The notes: generated by a model not told the origin, from the sequence alone. Positions 1-8,813 are shown, counted from the first letter of the stretch. The stretch: DNA of 64,000 bases from Hymenobacter chitinivorans DSM 11115 (GCF_002797555.1 NZ_PGFA01000001.1:2914001-2978000); one strand, 5' to 3'. Numbers and translations: made by a program.

Positions 1-2269
1 AGGTGCCGGCCGTCAGGTCGGTCGGGGAGTTGACTTTGCGGGTAATACCATTGACGAGCATCACAAACTGCAGGCGGTTGGCAGCCTGGTTGGCGTCGCC
101 GAGGCGGACCAGGGCCGTGTTGGCGCCATCCTCCATGCCCATCACGCTGGAAATGAACGGGGAGCCGGTTTTAAACCCAGTGGGCTTGAGCCAGCACTCC
201 ATGCTCAGGGCCGCGCCGGTCAGGTTGACGGGCCCCGCATCCACGTACTTGCTGGCCCCGTCGAAGCTCAGGCTGGAGTTGCCGCCGGAGCTGTTCGGAT
301 TTACCACGGTGATGTAGCCGGTGCGGGTGAGCGAGTCGCGCCCAGCGGCGTTGGTGGCCCGGAGCTTCACGCTGTAGGTGCCGGGCGCGGCGTAGCTTAC
401 CCCCGGAAACACGGCCGCGCTGGCGGCCGGCGTGCCGCCCTCAAACGTCCACCGGTAAATGCTGGCGTTGGTGGAGGCGTTGGAAAACGTGACGGGCTGC
501 CCGGGAATTACCACCGTGGCACTAGCCGCAAAGTCCACCGTGGGCTTGGTCGTGACGGCCGCGCCGGAGTAGAGCTTGAGGCGGCCCAGGTTGAGCCGGT
601 AGCTGGCCACGGGCGCCGCCGCCGTGGCCTGCACCCCAATCAGGGCCAGCTCCCGCCCGGCGTGGTTGCCCAGCACAAAAGTGCGCGTGGTCCAGAGCGT
701 GTCGGTGGTGGTACCCAGGTCAAGGGCGGCGGGGTTGCTCAGGTCGTCGGCGAAGTAGAGCAGCAGCTTAGCGTTGGCCGGCCCGACCGCCCCGGTTTTA
801 AAGGTCACGTCGAGGCTGGTAATGGTGGCGGCGGGCAGCGGGAGCTTGGTTTGGAACAGCTTCACGGTGGCGCTATTGCTGCCGCTCAGGCTGCCCTGCA
901 GCTTCACCGACGTACCCGCGTAGTAGGCCCGGCTGAAGTCGTAATCCACGGTGACGGGCGCCGTGCCGGTTTTGTTCCACTGCCAGCTGGGCAGCAGGCT
1001 TTGCTTGCCCATGTCGGTCCAGCCCTTCACGAGCTGCTCCCCGTTGTTGGCGAACATCTTGCCCTGGCCCACTGAGAAGTAAGTATCAAACGGCAGCGAG
1101 TTGATGACGCTGCGCACCGGCACGTAGCTGCCGAAGCCCTTCCAGCCGGTGGCATCCTCGGTGGTGACGTCCAGGTCGTTGCCGGCAAAGAGGCGCTGCT
1201 CGGTCTGGTAAAAGCCCGCGTAGTCGGCCGCCGAGCTGTTGAACGAGTTGAAGCCGCCATTGAAAGTCAGGTTGGCGGCAAACAACCCCACCGACAGCAG
1301 CGGCTGGGTCCGGTCCCCGCCGGCGAAGTAGTTGTCGAGCCAGTTGGTGCGGGTAAACAGGGCCTGGGGGTTGCGGTTGGGCCAGAGGTCGGCGCCCATG
1401 TACACGTCGAACGGGCTGCGGCCCAGGCTGGTGGCCGTGGTTACCGAGGTGTTGATGTTGGTGGCGCCGGTCCAGAAGTAGTTGGTAAACATAGCGTCGC
1501 TGACCCGGGCCGGGCCGTCCTGGAGCAGGAGCTGGTTGTTGGCGTTCAGCGCGTTCTGGTAGGAAATACTGCCGCCGGGCAGCATGGCGTCGTACCAGTG
1601 GATTTCCATGCCCGCGGGCCGCAGCTGCTGCAGGCGCTTGAGCAAGTTGCGCAGCTCGATGGCCGTAGCCGCGGGCACCGACGACTCCTGGTTGAAAAAC
1701 CACCCGTCGAAGCCGTAGTAGGTGGCCACGTCCACCAGCTTCTGGGCGGCGGCGTACTCCCCGTTGCCGTCTTTCTGAATCAGCAGGTTTACGTCGGCGG
1801 CCGAGGTGAAGACCGAGCCAATGACCTTCACCCCGTTGCGGTGGGCGGCCTCCACCCAGGGCCGGGTCGGCAGGGCCACGGGCCCATCAAACCAGGTCAG
1901 CACGTCGATGTACTGCCAGTGGGTGAAGTTGTAGAGGTTGAAGCGGTTCTGCTCGTTGAGGTAGCCGGCAAAGCCGCTCATGCCGTCGGGAATGTAGTTG
2001 ATTTTGTGGCTGAAGCTCTGCGCCGGGTTGATTTGGGTGCTGAGCGTGTTCTGGCGCCCGGCCAGGGTTACCCGGCTCACGTTCTGGGGCACGGCCGTGG
2101 GCCCGGTGGGCGTCCAGGCCAGCAGCTGGGCCACGGAGAGCTTGGTGTACTGGGCGGCGGGCTCCAGCTGGGCCAGGGCGGGCCCGGCACTGGTCAGCAG
2201 CACAAGCCACAGCCAGCCCAGGCGGCGCAGGGCATTGTGCAGGGCAAAACGAGGGTAGCGTAGCAGCAT
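1..2269 (-). CDS. GH85 endo-beta-N-acetylglucosaminidase with PKD and LamG-like domains (3' end outside window)
   Basis: This is a secreted endoglycosidase predicted to cut the GlcNAc-GlcNAc core of N-glycans. The frame is open from an ATG at 2269 to the window edge (756 codons seen), so the C-terminus is missing. A signal peptide ends at about residue 33 (..GPALA/Q). The GH85 barrel follows, with the signature GFDGWFFNQES; N193 and E195 match the Asn/Glu pair that orients the oxazoline intermediate and acts as acid/base in this family. Residues about 350-560 look like the accessory beta-sandwich of GH85 enzymes. A PKD domain (about 575-650) and the start of a LamG/concanavalin-type domain (from about 660) follow. 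A T9SS tail probably lies beyond the edge. The protein probably forages host, fungal or plant glycoproteins. Assignment is firm; natural substrate is inferred. Confidence 0.88.
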   Translation of the reverse strand, partial: MLLRYPRFALHNALRRLGWLWLVLLTSAGPALAQLEPAAQYTKLSVAQLLAWTPTGPTAVPQNVSRVTLAGRQNTLSTQINPAQSFSHKINYIPDGMSGFAGYLNEQNRFNLYNFTHWQYIDVLTWFDGPVALPTRPWVEAAHRNGVKVIGSVFTSAADVNLLIQKDGNGEYAAAQKLVDVATYYGFDGWFFNQESSVPAATAIELRNLLKRLQQLRPAGMEIHWYDAMLPGGSISYQNALNANNQLLLQDGPARVSDAMFTNYFWTGATNINTSVTTATSLGRSPFDVYMGADLWPNRNPQALFTRTNWLDNYFAGGDRTQPLLSVGLFAANLTFNGGFNSFNSSAADYAGFYQTEQRLFAGNDLDVTTEDATGWKGFGSYVPVRSVINSLPFDTYFSVGQGKMFANNGEQLVKGWTDMGKQSLLPSWQWNKTGTAPVTVDYDFSRAYYAGTSVKLQGSLSGSNSATVKLFQTKLPLPAATITSLDVTFKTGAVGPANAKLLLYFADDLSNPAALDLGTTTDTLWTTRTFVLGNHAGRELALIGVQATAAAPVASYRLNLGRLKLYSGAAVTTKPTVDFAASATVVIPGQPVTFSNASTNASIYRWTFEGGTPAASAAVFPGVSYAAPGTYSVKLRATNAAGRDSLTRTGYITVVNPNSSGGNSSLSFDGASKYVDAGPVNLTGAALSMECWLKPTGFKTGSPFISSVMGMEDGANTALVRLGDANQAANRLQFVMLVNGITRKVNSPTDLTAGT

Positions 2270-2415
2270 CAGACTTAAGGATTTAGAGGACGTAAATTCA
2301 CTTGTCGGTCAAGGTACAACTGAATTCGGATTCTGCTATATCCTTTTAGCGGGGCGCCAGGCAAAGCTCCGCTGGGCCTACCAGGGTATTACGCGGCAGC
2401 CCAGCAGAACAACCC

Positions 2416-2451
2416 TGCGAGACTCTGCGCCATCCACTGCGAGACTCTGCG
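2416..2451. repeat. Direct repeat upstream of the GH85 gene
   Basis: The 14-mer TGCGAGACTCTGCG occurs at 2416-2429 and again at 2438-2451, so the copies are 22 bp apart, about two helical turns. They lie about 150 bp upstream of the GH85 start and just past the 3' end of the MerR gene. Spacing and position would suit a paired regulator site, but no regulator can be named. Confidence 0.45.
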
Positions 2452-2464
2452 GGCAATCTATTTG

Positions 2465-3235
2465 CTACTGCCCAAAGCACCGGATGGCGGCACTTAGAAA
2501 CTGCGCGTAGGCGGGGCTGTCCTCACCGTCGTGCTGCTTGGTGTAGCGCGGGTCGTCGAGGTAGAGCTGGGCCAGGCCCTGGTAGGCGGCGGGCCGGTCG
2601 GCTTCGGCCACCGCCGGGCCCCAGAAACCCACGATATTGGCGTAGTGCCGGGCTACCTGGGCCTGCACTGCGGGGCTGGCCGGGTCGAGGTGGCGCAGGT
2701 GGCGCAGGGTGCGGTTGATGTCTTTCTGCTCGGCAATGAGCTGGTCGAGGCCGGGCTTGCCGAGCTGGCGCAGGTGCTGCTCGGCGGCTGCGATGGTAGC
2801 CGGGCCGTATTTGGCCACTACTTCGCGGCGGTAAGCTTCGGCCTGGTCGTTGGGGAAGCCGGCGTAGAGTTCTTCGTTGGTAAGCATGGTTCGGGTGCCG
2901 TTGAGGTGGGAAATAGTCTGGTCGAGGGTGCTGAGCAGGGTGCCCAGCCGCGCGTGGCGGGCCTGCAGGGCCTGGCGGTGGCGCTGCAGCGCCGTAGTCA
3001 GGTCGAAGGCCGGGTCGTCGAGCAGCTGCTGAATTTGCTCCAGCGTGAAGTCCAGCTCCTTGTAAAACAGAATCTGCTGGAGCCGCAGCAGCTCCGGAGG
3101 GCCGTAGCGCCGGTACCGCGCTTCGGTGCGTTGCGAGGGCCGCAGCAAGCCAATCCGGTCGTAGTGGTGGAGCGTGCGCACACTCACCCCGGCCAGCTGC
3201 GCCAGTTGTTGACAGGAAAGAAAAGTTGCCGCCAT
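2465..3235 (-). CDS. MerR family regulator with TipAS-type ligand domain
   Basis: 256 aa transcription activator. Residues 5-75 are a MerR winged helix (LAQLAGVSVRTLHHYDRIGL, then the R-Y-R-R-Y-G wing). A coiled dimer helix runs about 80-120. The C-terminal part (about 135-255, starting near LTNEELYAGFP) matches the TipAS antibiotic-recognition fold, with the typical EAYRREV and HYANIVGFWGP segments. TipA-type proteins bind thiopeptides or other hydrophobic ligands and activate multidrug responses. The gene has its own promoter upstream (3264-3296). The SDR gene at 3509 runs divergently and could be a target, but nothing in the sequence proves this. Family is confident; ligand unknown. Confidence 0.85.
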   Translation of the reverse strand: MAATFLSCQQLAQLAGVSVRTLHHYDRIGLLRPSQRTEARYRRYGPPELLRLQQILFYKELDFTLEQIQQLLDDPAFDLTTALQRHRQALQARHARLGTLLSTLDQTISHLNGTRTMLTNEELYAGFPNDQAEAYRREVVAKYGPATIAAAEQHLRQLGKPGLDQLIAEQKDINRTLRHLRHLDPASPAVQAQVARHYANIVGFWGPAVAEADRPAAYQGLAQLYLDDPRYTKQHDGEDSPAYAQFLSAAIRCFGQ

Positions 3236-3254
3236 CGGACTCCGGTTTAAGTGC

Positions 3255-3296
3255 TTGACCCGTCAAAGGTAGACTATGACGTAAGGGGCGAGTCAA
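3255..3296 (-). promoter_or_regulatory. Probable merR-type promoter with long spacer and dyad
   Basis: Reading the minus strand, TTGACT (3296-3291) is followed by TACCTTTG (3271-3264), a perfect TAnnTTTG -7 element. The gap from TTG to TA is 22 bp, longer than the usual 19-21 bp of Bacteroidota sigma-70 promoters. An over-long spacer is the hallmark of MerR-activated promoters. The perfect dyad TTGAC-CC-GTCAA (3255-3266) overlaps the -7 element and the probable start site and could be an operator for autoregulation. Confidence 0.55.
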
Positions 3297-3339
3297 GCAG
3301 AATTTTCGCTTTTTTCGAGCCGTCGGACCACCCCCTCCC

Positions 3340-3382
3340 GCCCACGCGCCCACGGCCCCGTCCGGGCCATCGGCGCGTGGGC
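3340..3382. other. GC-rich hairpin in the merR/SDR divergent region
   Basis: GCCCACGCGCC (3340-3350) is perfectly complementary to GGCGCGTGGGC (3372-3382). A second inner stem GGCCC/GGGCC lies in the loop. There is no T-run, so it is not a classical terminator. Its role is unknown. Confidence 0.4.
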
Positions 3383-3508
3383 GCGATACCCAAGCGGCGG
3401 GCCCGGATTCGGGAGCCCCAGGATTACTTGCCCCTAATTTTACCTTAACTCCCGCCGCTACCGAGCGTTAGACTAGGCTTACCTTGTCCGCTAACGTTTG
3501 CTGCAGCT

Positions 3509-4489
3509 ATGAAAAAATCTTCCCTCCGGGGCGCCGTCGTGGTCATCACCGGCGCCAGCAGCGGCATTGGCCGCGCCACGGCCCTGACCTTCGCCCGGCA
3601 CGGGGCCAAGCTGATTCTGGCCGCCCGCCGCCCCGACGTGCTGGCCCAGGTAGCGGCCGAGTGCGAGCAGCTCGGCGCCCCCGCCCTGGCCGTGCCCACC
3701 GACGTTACCGACCCCTTGGCCGTAGCCCGCCTGGCCCAGACCGCCCAGCACTTCGGCGGCATCGATATCTGGGTCAACAACGCTGGCAGCGGGGCTGTGG
3801 GCCGCTTCGAGGACGTCCCCCTGGACGCCCACGAGCAGGTACTCAAGCTCAACCTGCTGGGCTACCTCTACGGGGCTCACGCCGTGCTGCCCTACTTCCG
3901 GCAGCAGGGCCACGGCACGCTTATCAACGTCATATCGTTGGGCGCCTGGCTGCCCGAGCCTTACACGGCCTCCTACAGCGCCAGCAAGTACGGGGCCCGG
4001 GGCCTGATGGACACCCTGCGGGCCGAGCTCAGCAACGCGCCCCGCATCCACGTCTGCGACGTGCACCCGTCCTACATCGACACGCCCGGCTTCCAGCACG
4101 GGGCCAACTACGTGGGCAAGGTCATCAAGCCCGCCCCGCCGGTATTTCCCGCCCAAAAAGTGGCCGACACCATCCTGGCCGTGGCCCACCGCCCCCGCCC
4201 CACCACGCTGGTCGGCTGGCCGGCCCAGCTCCTGCGCTGGTCGTACTCCCTGGCCCCGGGCCCGGTAGGCCGCCTCAGCCGCCGCCTCTTCGACACCTAC
4301 TTTGCCCAGGCCCGGCCCGCGCCGGTCAGCGACAACAGCCTGTTCACCCCCAGCCCCGCCCCCCACGGCACCGGCATTTCCGGGGGCTGGCGCCGGCCCA
4401 CCACGCCCCGCAACGGGCAGTGGCTGGGCGCCGCCCTGGCCGCCGGCCTGGCAGTGGGCCTGCTGGTGTGGCCCCGCAGCAGGTCTTAG
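3509..4489 (+). CDS. SDR family oxidoreductase with C-terminal membrane anchor
   Basis: 326 aa short-chain dehydrogenase/reductase. The NAD(P)-binding motif TGASSGIG is at about 14-21, NNAG at about 90-93, and the catalytic Ser and YSASK motif at about 141-160. Basic residues following the first beta strand (AARRP) suggest NADP preference. It is longer than a classical 250-aa SDR: residues 240-300 are an extra basic/proline-rich segment, and the last 25 residues (LGAALAAGLAVGLLVW) form one membrane span. The substrate cannot be told. It is transcribed away from the MerR gene. Its stop codon lies inside the first heptamer of the palindromic element at 4486-4741. Confidence 0.85.
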   Translation: MKKSSLRGAVVVITGASSGIGRATALTFARHGAKLILAARRPDVLAQVAAECEQLGAPALAVPTDVTDPLAVARLAQTAQHFGGIDIWVNNAGSGAVGRFEDVPLDAHEQVLKLNLLGYLYGAHAVLPYFRQQGHGTLINVISLGAWLPEPYTASYSASKYGARGLMDTLRAELSNAPRIHVCDVHPSYIDTPGFQHGANYVGKVIKPAPPVFPAQKVADTILAVAHRPRPTTLVGWPAQLLRWSYSLAPGPVGRLSRRLFDTYFAQARPAPVSDNSLFTPSPAPHGTGISGGWRRPTTPRNGQWLGAALAAGLAVGLLVWPRSRS

Positions 4490-4741
4490 TTGTTAGTTGT
4501 CAGTTGTCAGTTGTCAGTTGTTAGGCCTGTCATCCTGAGCGCAGCGCAGCGGAGGGAAGGACCTTCCTCCCCTGAGTGACAAACCTGAGTAAACGCACAA
4601 ACGCCCTTTACCGCGCCGATGGTAAAGGGCGTTTGTGCGTTGGCACTACCCGCAGTGGGGTAGGCGAGGAAGGTCCTTCGGCTCCGCCTCAGGATGACAG
4701 GCCTAACAACTAACAACTAACAACGGACAACTAACAACTAT
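4486..4741. repeat. 256-bp nested palindromic element (family A, copy A1) filling a convergent intergenic gap
   Basis: The whole space between two convergent stop codons is one large imperfect inverted repeat. The outer arms are five heptamers of (T/C)AGTTGT type on the left (4486-4520) and matching heptamers on the right (4705-4741). Next are perfect 23-bp arms containing GGCCTGTCATCCTGAG (4517-4539 with 4688-4710). Inside these, AAGGACCTTCCTC pairs with GAGGAAGGTCCTT. At the centre is a perfect 21-bp stem (4592-4612 with 4621-4641, CCCTTTACC...GGTAAAGGG) with an 8-nt loop. Related copies are at 46310, 46737 and 53582, with a remnant at 30525. Confidence 0.85.
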
Positions 4742-4743
4742 TG

Positions 4744-6255
4744 CTACCGCCGGCCGACGGCTTTAGCCGGCTTGCTGCCCGGGGCCGGAAGCTGGGCTAG
4801 CTGCTGCTTCAGGTACTCCTCCATTTCCGTCACCCGGTCCTGGCTGATGGCCTCGTTCACCAGCACCACGATGCCGGTTTGCTGCCCGGGATACAGGACG
4901 CAGCGGGTGTTGAAGCCGATGGAGTGCCCGTTGTGGAAGATGCGCCGCTGCCCGTCGGGGTCGGTGTCCAGCATCCAGCCCAGCCCGATGCGGGTGCCCC
5001 AGGCGGGTTGGTGGGCCAGCTTCACGGCCGGCTCCTTCTCGGCCAGGTTGGCCCGCACGTAGGTCAGCAGGTCGGCGGGCGTAGAGTTCATCGTGGCCCC
5101 GCCCCAGTAGCCGGTGTAGTTGGCGTGGGTCTGGGCGCGCAGGGTTTCGTCGTAGCCGGTGGCGAAGCGCGGCAGCTCCGGGGCCGACAGCACCCGCTTG
5201 GTGTCCTTCATGCCGAAGCGGCTCTGCACGTACTGGGTGATGAGCTGCTCGTAGGGCTGCTGGTAAACCCGCTCCAGCACCAGCTGCAAAATCAGCACGT
5301 CCAGGTTCTGGTAGCGGTACACTACCCCGGGCTTGGTGCTCAGCTGAAAGGCGTGCATATCCTGGAGCAGACTATCGGCCGTGTAGCGGTTGTAGTGGGC
5401 AATGCGCACCCCCAGGTCGGCGTACTCCTTGTCCAGCCGGGCCTTCTTCTCCTTGCTGTACTGCCGGGCCGTACTGGGCAGCCCCGAGGTGTGGGTGGCC
5501 AGATCCACCAGCCGCACCGGCTGCCCCTCAAACTCCAGATTAGGGTACTGCCCCGGCAAATACTTCCGAATGTCGTCGGTGAGCTGCACCTTTTTATCCA
5601 CCACGGCCTGGGCCAGCAGGGTCGTTACGAAGGTTTTGGCCACCGAGCCCAGGTCGTAGTACGTGGCCGGCGTGGGCAGGCGGCCCGAGCCTTTCGTGAC
5701 TTCCCCGTAGTTGTAGAAGTAGCTCTGCCCCTGCCAGTACACCCCAATGGACAGGCCCGCCGCGTCGGGGTGCTGCATATACAGCGTGGCGGCCCGGTCT
5801 ACGGCCTGGTCGAGCGGGGTACGCCGGCGGTTGTCGGTAGCCAGGGGCGTAGCGCGGGCGTTGGGCTGGGCCAGGAAATCGGAAATGAAGTAGTCGTCGA
5901 TGACGCCGGGAGCCGACGAAACCAGCCTTACCCGCAGGTTCTGCCGCTCGCCCTGCCAGGCAAACTCGCGCTGGGTGTTGCGCCCGGGCAGCCCCCGGCT
6001 GCTCACGATGCGCCCGGTCTTGGCCTGCTGCTTGCCCAGCAGCGCGGCCATACTGCCGGCCGGCTCCAGCTTCTTCAGCGCCTCGCTCCCGAAGGCCTCA
6101 ATGCCCTTGAAGTCGCCCCGGTTGAAGCGGGCCACCAGTGTGTCGTTGAACTGGGCGTAGGACGTGAACTGTGGTGTTTGGGCTTGCGCCCCGGTACTGT
6201 TTAACAACGCCAGAACGGCCAGCAAGGCCCCCGCGGCCCGGTAAGAATGCAGCAT
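4744..6255 (-). CDS. Serine hydrolase, beta-lactamase/class C penicillin-binding family
   Basis: 503 aa from the ATG at 6255, chosen because it begins directly before a signal peptide (MLHSYRAAGALLAVLALL, cleavage near AQA); an upstream extension to 6324 has no secretory logic. The N-terminal 130 residues resemble the DUF3887-like domain often fused to these enzymes. The hydrolase domain carries the SxxK nucleophile (SVAK), a Tyr motif read as YQN where YxN is typical, and HNGHS in place of the KTG triad, as in esterase/D-aminopeptidase members. It is periplasmic or cell-surface. The substrate could be a peptide, ester or D-amino acid; true beta-lactamase activity is not implied. Confidence 0.82.
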   Translation of the reverse strand: MLHSYRAAGALLAVLALLNSTGAQAQTPQFTSYAQFNDTLVARFNRGDFKGIEAFGSEALKKLEPAGSMAALLGKQQAKTGRIVSSRGLPGRNTQREFAWQGERQNLRVRLVSSAPGVIDDYFISDFLAQPNARATPLATDNRRRTPLDQAVDRAATLYMQHPDAAGLSIGVYWQGQSYFYNYGEVTKGSGRLPTPATYYDLGSVAKTFVTTLLAQAVVDKKVQLTDDIRKYLPGQYPNLEFEGQPVRLVDLATHTSGLPSTARQYSKEKKARLDKEYADLGVRIAHYNRYTADSLLQDMHAFQLSTKPGVVYRYQNLDVLILQLVLERVYQQPYEQLITQYVQSRFGMKDTKRVLSAPELPRFATGYDETLRAQTHANYTGYWGGATMNSTPADLLTYVRANLAEKEPAVKLAHQPAWGTRIGLGWMLDTDPDGQRRIFHNGHSIGFNTRCVLYPGQQTGIVVLVNEAISQDRVTEMEEYLKQQLAQLPAPGSKPAKAVGRR

Positions 6256-6428
6256 AACGGAATAGAGAAAGGTGAAACCCGAATAGCGCCCGCGCCGCTG
6301 CTCGGGCAGCGTAGGCCCCGGCAAGCTACGGAATCAACCCGTCAGGTCCACGCGGCCCTATCCTCACCCCCCCCTTTCGCGCCAACCCGGCAAAAAGTAT
6401 AGCTTTACTTGACTATAGCCCCAGCCCT

Positions 6429-7643
6429 ATGAAGCACCTCTCCTCCCTGCTCCTGGCCCTGGCCTGCGCCGCCCCCAGCCAGGCCCAAACCGCGCTGACC
6501 TTCACCGCCCGCGCCCCGCTGCCCGACGGGGGCCGCTACGCCATGGGCTACTGCCAGGACCAGTCTTACTTCTACATGGTGGGCGGCGGCAGCCCCGCCA
6601 CGGCCTTTACCAGCCAGGTATACCGCTACGACCCCGCCGCCAACAGCTGGGGCACCGGCCCCCTGAGCACCGGCCAGGTCCCCGACCACCGCCTCGGCAA
6701 AGCCGTGCTCCTGCCCGACGGCACCAACCCCATCCGCCTCTACGTGCTCCAAGGCGCCACCTCCGCTGGGCCCATGACCAGCATGTCGGTGCTGAATGCC
6801 ACCACCGGCCAGGCCATTGCCACCTCCACCGGGGGCACGGTGGCCTCCAACGGCGGCACGGCCACCTGGAACGGCCTGCTCTACTCGTTCGGCGGCGTGC
6901 TGGCCAACGGCGCCTTCACCAACGAGCTGCGCCGCTTCGACCCCGCCACCCGCATCTGGACCAGCCTGGCGCCCATGCCCGAAGCCAAATCGGCCCAGGG
7001 CGCGGCCGTCAACGGCAAAATCTACGTCCTCGGCGGCTTCGACGGCGCCGTCAACTCCAACCGTATCGACGCCTACGACATTGCCACCAACCAGTGGCAA
7101 ACCCTGGCCCCGCTGCCCACTACCGTCTCCAACCAGGCCCTGGTGGTGCAGGGCGAGTGGCTCTGGATGATTGGCGACTTCACCGCCCAAACCTACCTAA
7201 CCGCCTACAACACCCGCACCGGCCAGCTGCGCACCTTCACCTCCAACCTGCCCGGCCGCCGCAACGCCGCCGCCGCCATCCTCAACAACCAGCTCTACGT
7301 CTGGGGTGGCAACACCGCCGCTTCCAACGCCTCCACCCTCGCCGACATGTGGCAGGCCAACATCAGCAACATCCTGCCCACCGCTGCCCCCGCCCGCCTG
7401 CCCCAGCTCACGGCCTACCCCAACCCCAGCCCCACCGGCGAATTCACCCTCCAGCTACCCGCCGGCTCCCACCGGGTAGTAGAAGTGCACGACGCCCTGG
7501 GCCGCCTCATCCTGCGCGCCACCCCCGCCCCCCAAACCGAGTCCTACACCCTGCGCCTCACTCCATACCCCGCCGGCCTCTACTCCGCCCGCATCCGCAC
7601 CACCCAAGGTCTGACCTCTCCCTGCCAGCTTGTGCGCCCGTAA
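6429..7643 (+). CDS. Kelch-repeat beta-propeller protein with T9SS sorting domain
   Basis: 404 aa. A signal peptide ends at about residue 20 (..APSQAQ/T). Repeated blades with the Kelch pattern follow (Y-x-x-GG, then W and P-M/L-P, for example KIYVLGGFDG and WQTLAPLPT), making a propeller of about six blades over residues 30-310. The last 80 residues (from AYPNPSPTGEF) are a type A T9SS C-terminal domain, predicting export across the outer membrane and surface attachment. The gene is divergent from the serine hydrolase gene and ends at a strong terminator. Its binding partner is unknown. Confidence 0.85.
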   Translation: MKHLSSLLLALACAAPSQAQTALTFTARAPLPDGGRYAMGYCQDQSYFYMVGGGSPATAFTSQVYRYDPAANSWGTGPLSTGQVPDHRLGKAVLLPDGTNPIRLYVLQGATSAGPMTSMSVLNATTGQAIATSTGGTVASNGGTATWNGLLYSFGGVLANGAFTNELRRFDPATRIWTSLAPMPEAKSAQGAAVNGKIYVLGGFDGAVNSNRIDAYDIATNQWQTLAPLPTTVSNQALVVQGEWLWMIGDFTAQTYLTAYNTRTGQLRTFTSNLPGRRNAAAAILNNQLYVWGGNTAASNASTLADMWQANISNILPTAAPARLPQLTAYPNPSPTGEFTLQLPAGSHRVVEVHDALGRLILRATPAPQTESYTLRLTPYPAGLYSARIRTTQGLTSPCQLVRP

Positions 7644-7712
7644 CTCCCGTCTGTTATGGCGAGCAGTGCGAAGCCATGCGTGCCCTGAGATGTGCTGAGC
7701 TACCCTCCACTG

Positions 7713-7749
7713 AAAAGCCCCTTGCTACTGCGGTAGCAAGGGGCTTTTT
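7713..7749 (+). terminator. Rho-independent terminator after the Kelch gene
   Basis: AAAAGCCCCTTGCTAC (7713-7728) pairs perfectly with GTAGCAAGGGGCTTTT (7733-7748) over a 4-nt loop, followed by T. Confidence 0.85.
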
Positions 7750-7859
7750 GCGTGTCTAAGCACCTCGCTTCCAAGCGCATATTCAGTGCTGCTACTGACG
7801 TATCTTCTACCAAGCAGGACTATACTTACTCAACAGCCCCACACGTAACCCCGACCATC

Positions 7860-8813
7860 ATGGAGGATATCCTACAGCCCCTGCTCGTCATTTTGGTAGG
7901 CGGACTTTTTGCACCGTTGCTCACCCAAATAGTCGAAAAGCTCTATGCGCAGATTAGCGGCAACACCACCCCTGAAAAACCGCTGCCCGACGACGACACT
8001 TCCCTCAAACGCAAGAAATGGCTGCGCTTTTTCGCTACCGCAGTAGCAATTCAGCTCCTCCTATTCACAGGATTTTTCTTCCTGTCCAAGGCCACTTACT
8101 TCGATAAAAACTATTTCCCAACTACCGAAAGAGAACTAATAAGAGAAGGCCTTAAAAAGAACAAGCAGTATGTCATTCCAAGAATAGTATTTAAAATATA
8201 CTCTGAGTCCCGAAACGGCGTCGCTCTAATTAATAACATCTACAAAGGAAAAGGAATAAACTACTGCACACTAGTCTCTATCGACTATGAAATCATTGCC
8301 CTCAAGGATTTCAACTCCGAGAAATTATTTGAAGAATACTACAACGCTATTGACGCAATAGACGTGCTCCAGGAGCCAGGCAGCGAAATAGAAGGCAAGG
8401 ACGCCAACCCCCAACCCGCTATTCTAACCTATCAGCTCACCTCCACTCTCAAGAAGTACGAAAGAAGAACCATAACAACTAGAGCCGACTTTATCTACAA
8501 CACACTCCCGGCCCAAAGAACCTTTTTCAACAAAATAATAGCCGGCACAAACACCGATATCTTTTACTATCCCAACAACGAAGACGACGTCATTGGCGAG
8601 CTGGAATTCCAGATAATAAGCAGAAGCTTGGACCTAAATACCCCCGCCAAAAACGACGTAATCCTCAGCACTGATGATGGCAAAGAAATTACGCTAGACC
8701 CCGTACTAGTAGAAAGCCGCGACAACGGCTGTCTAAATTTTAAAATAATCACAGCAAAAGTCCCCCGCCTACTAAACAATTCCAAAGTAGGAATAAAATG
8801 GAGCTGGCGATAA
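7860..8813 (+). CDS. Unknown membrane protein with two N-terminal membrane segments, AT-rich
   Basis: 317 aa from the ATG at 7860. An upstream GTG at 7752 lies in the preceding terminator, so it is unlikely. Two hydrophobic helices (about 5-22 and 46-65) flank a short charged loop, and a 240-residue soluble domain rich in Lys, Asn and Ile follows. No family is recognised. Base use changes sharply: the middle of the gene uses AAA, ATA, TTT and AAC-type codons, unlike the GC-rich neighbours, which suggests recent acquisition. It is bounded by terminators on both sides and is probably monocistronic. Confidence 0.65.
   Translation: MEDILQPLLVILVGGLFAPLLTQIVEKLYAQISGNTTPEKPLPDDDTSLKRKKWLRFFATAVAIQLLLFTGFFFLSKATYFDKNYFPTTERELIREGLKKNKQYVIPRIVFKIYSESRNGVALINNIYKGKGINYCTLVSIDYEIIALKDFNSEKLFEEYYNAIDAIDVLQEPGSEIEGKDANPQPAILTYQLTSTLKKYERRTITTRADFIYNTLPAQRTFFNKIIAGTNTDIFYYPNNEDDVIGELEFQIISRSLDLNTPAKNDVILSTDDGKEITLDPVLVESRDNGCLNFKIITAKVPRLLNNSKVGIKWSWR

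Noticed and set aside
3484..4524. Long alternative frame over the SDR gene ending in VVSCQLSVVSC
   Set aside because: Arg/Pro-rich shadow frame; its tail is a translation of the heptamer repeat.
7650..7690. Segment GTTATGGCGAGCAGTGCGAAGCCATGCG as a further dispersed repeat
   Set aside because: It looks like a decayed intergenic repeat, but no second copy lies in the window, so it cannot be supported here.
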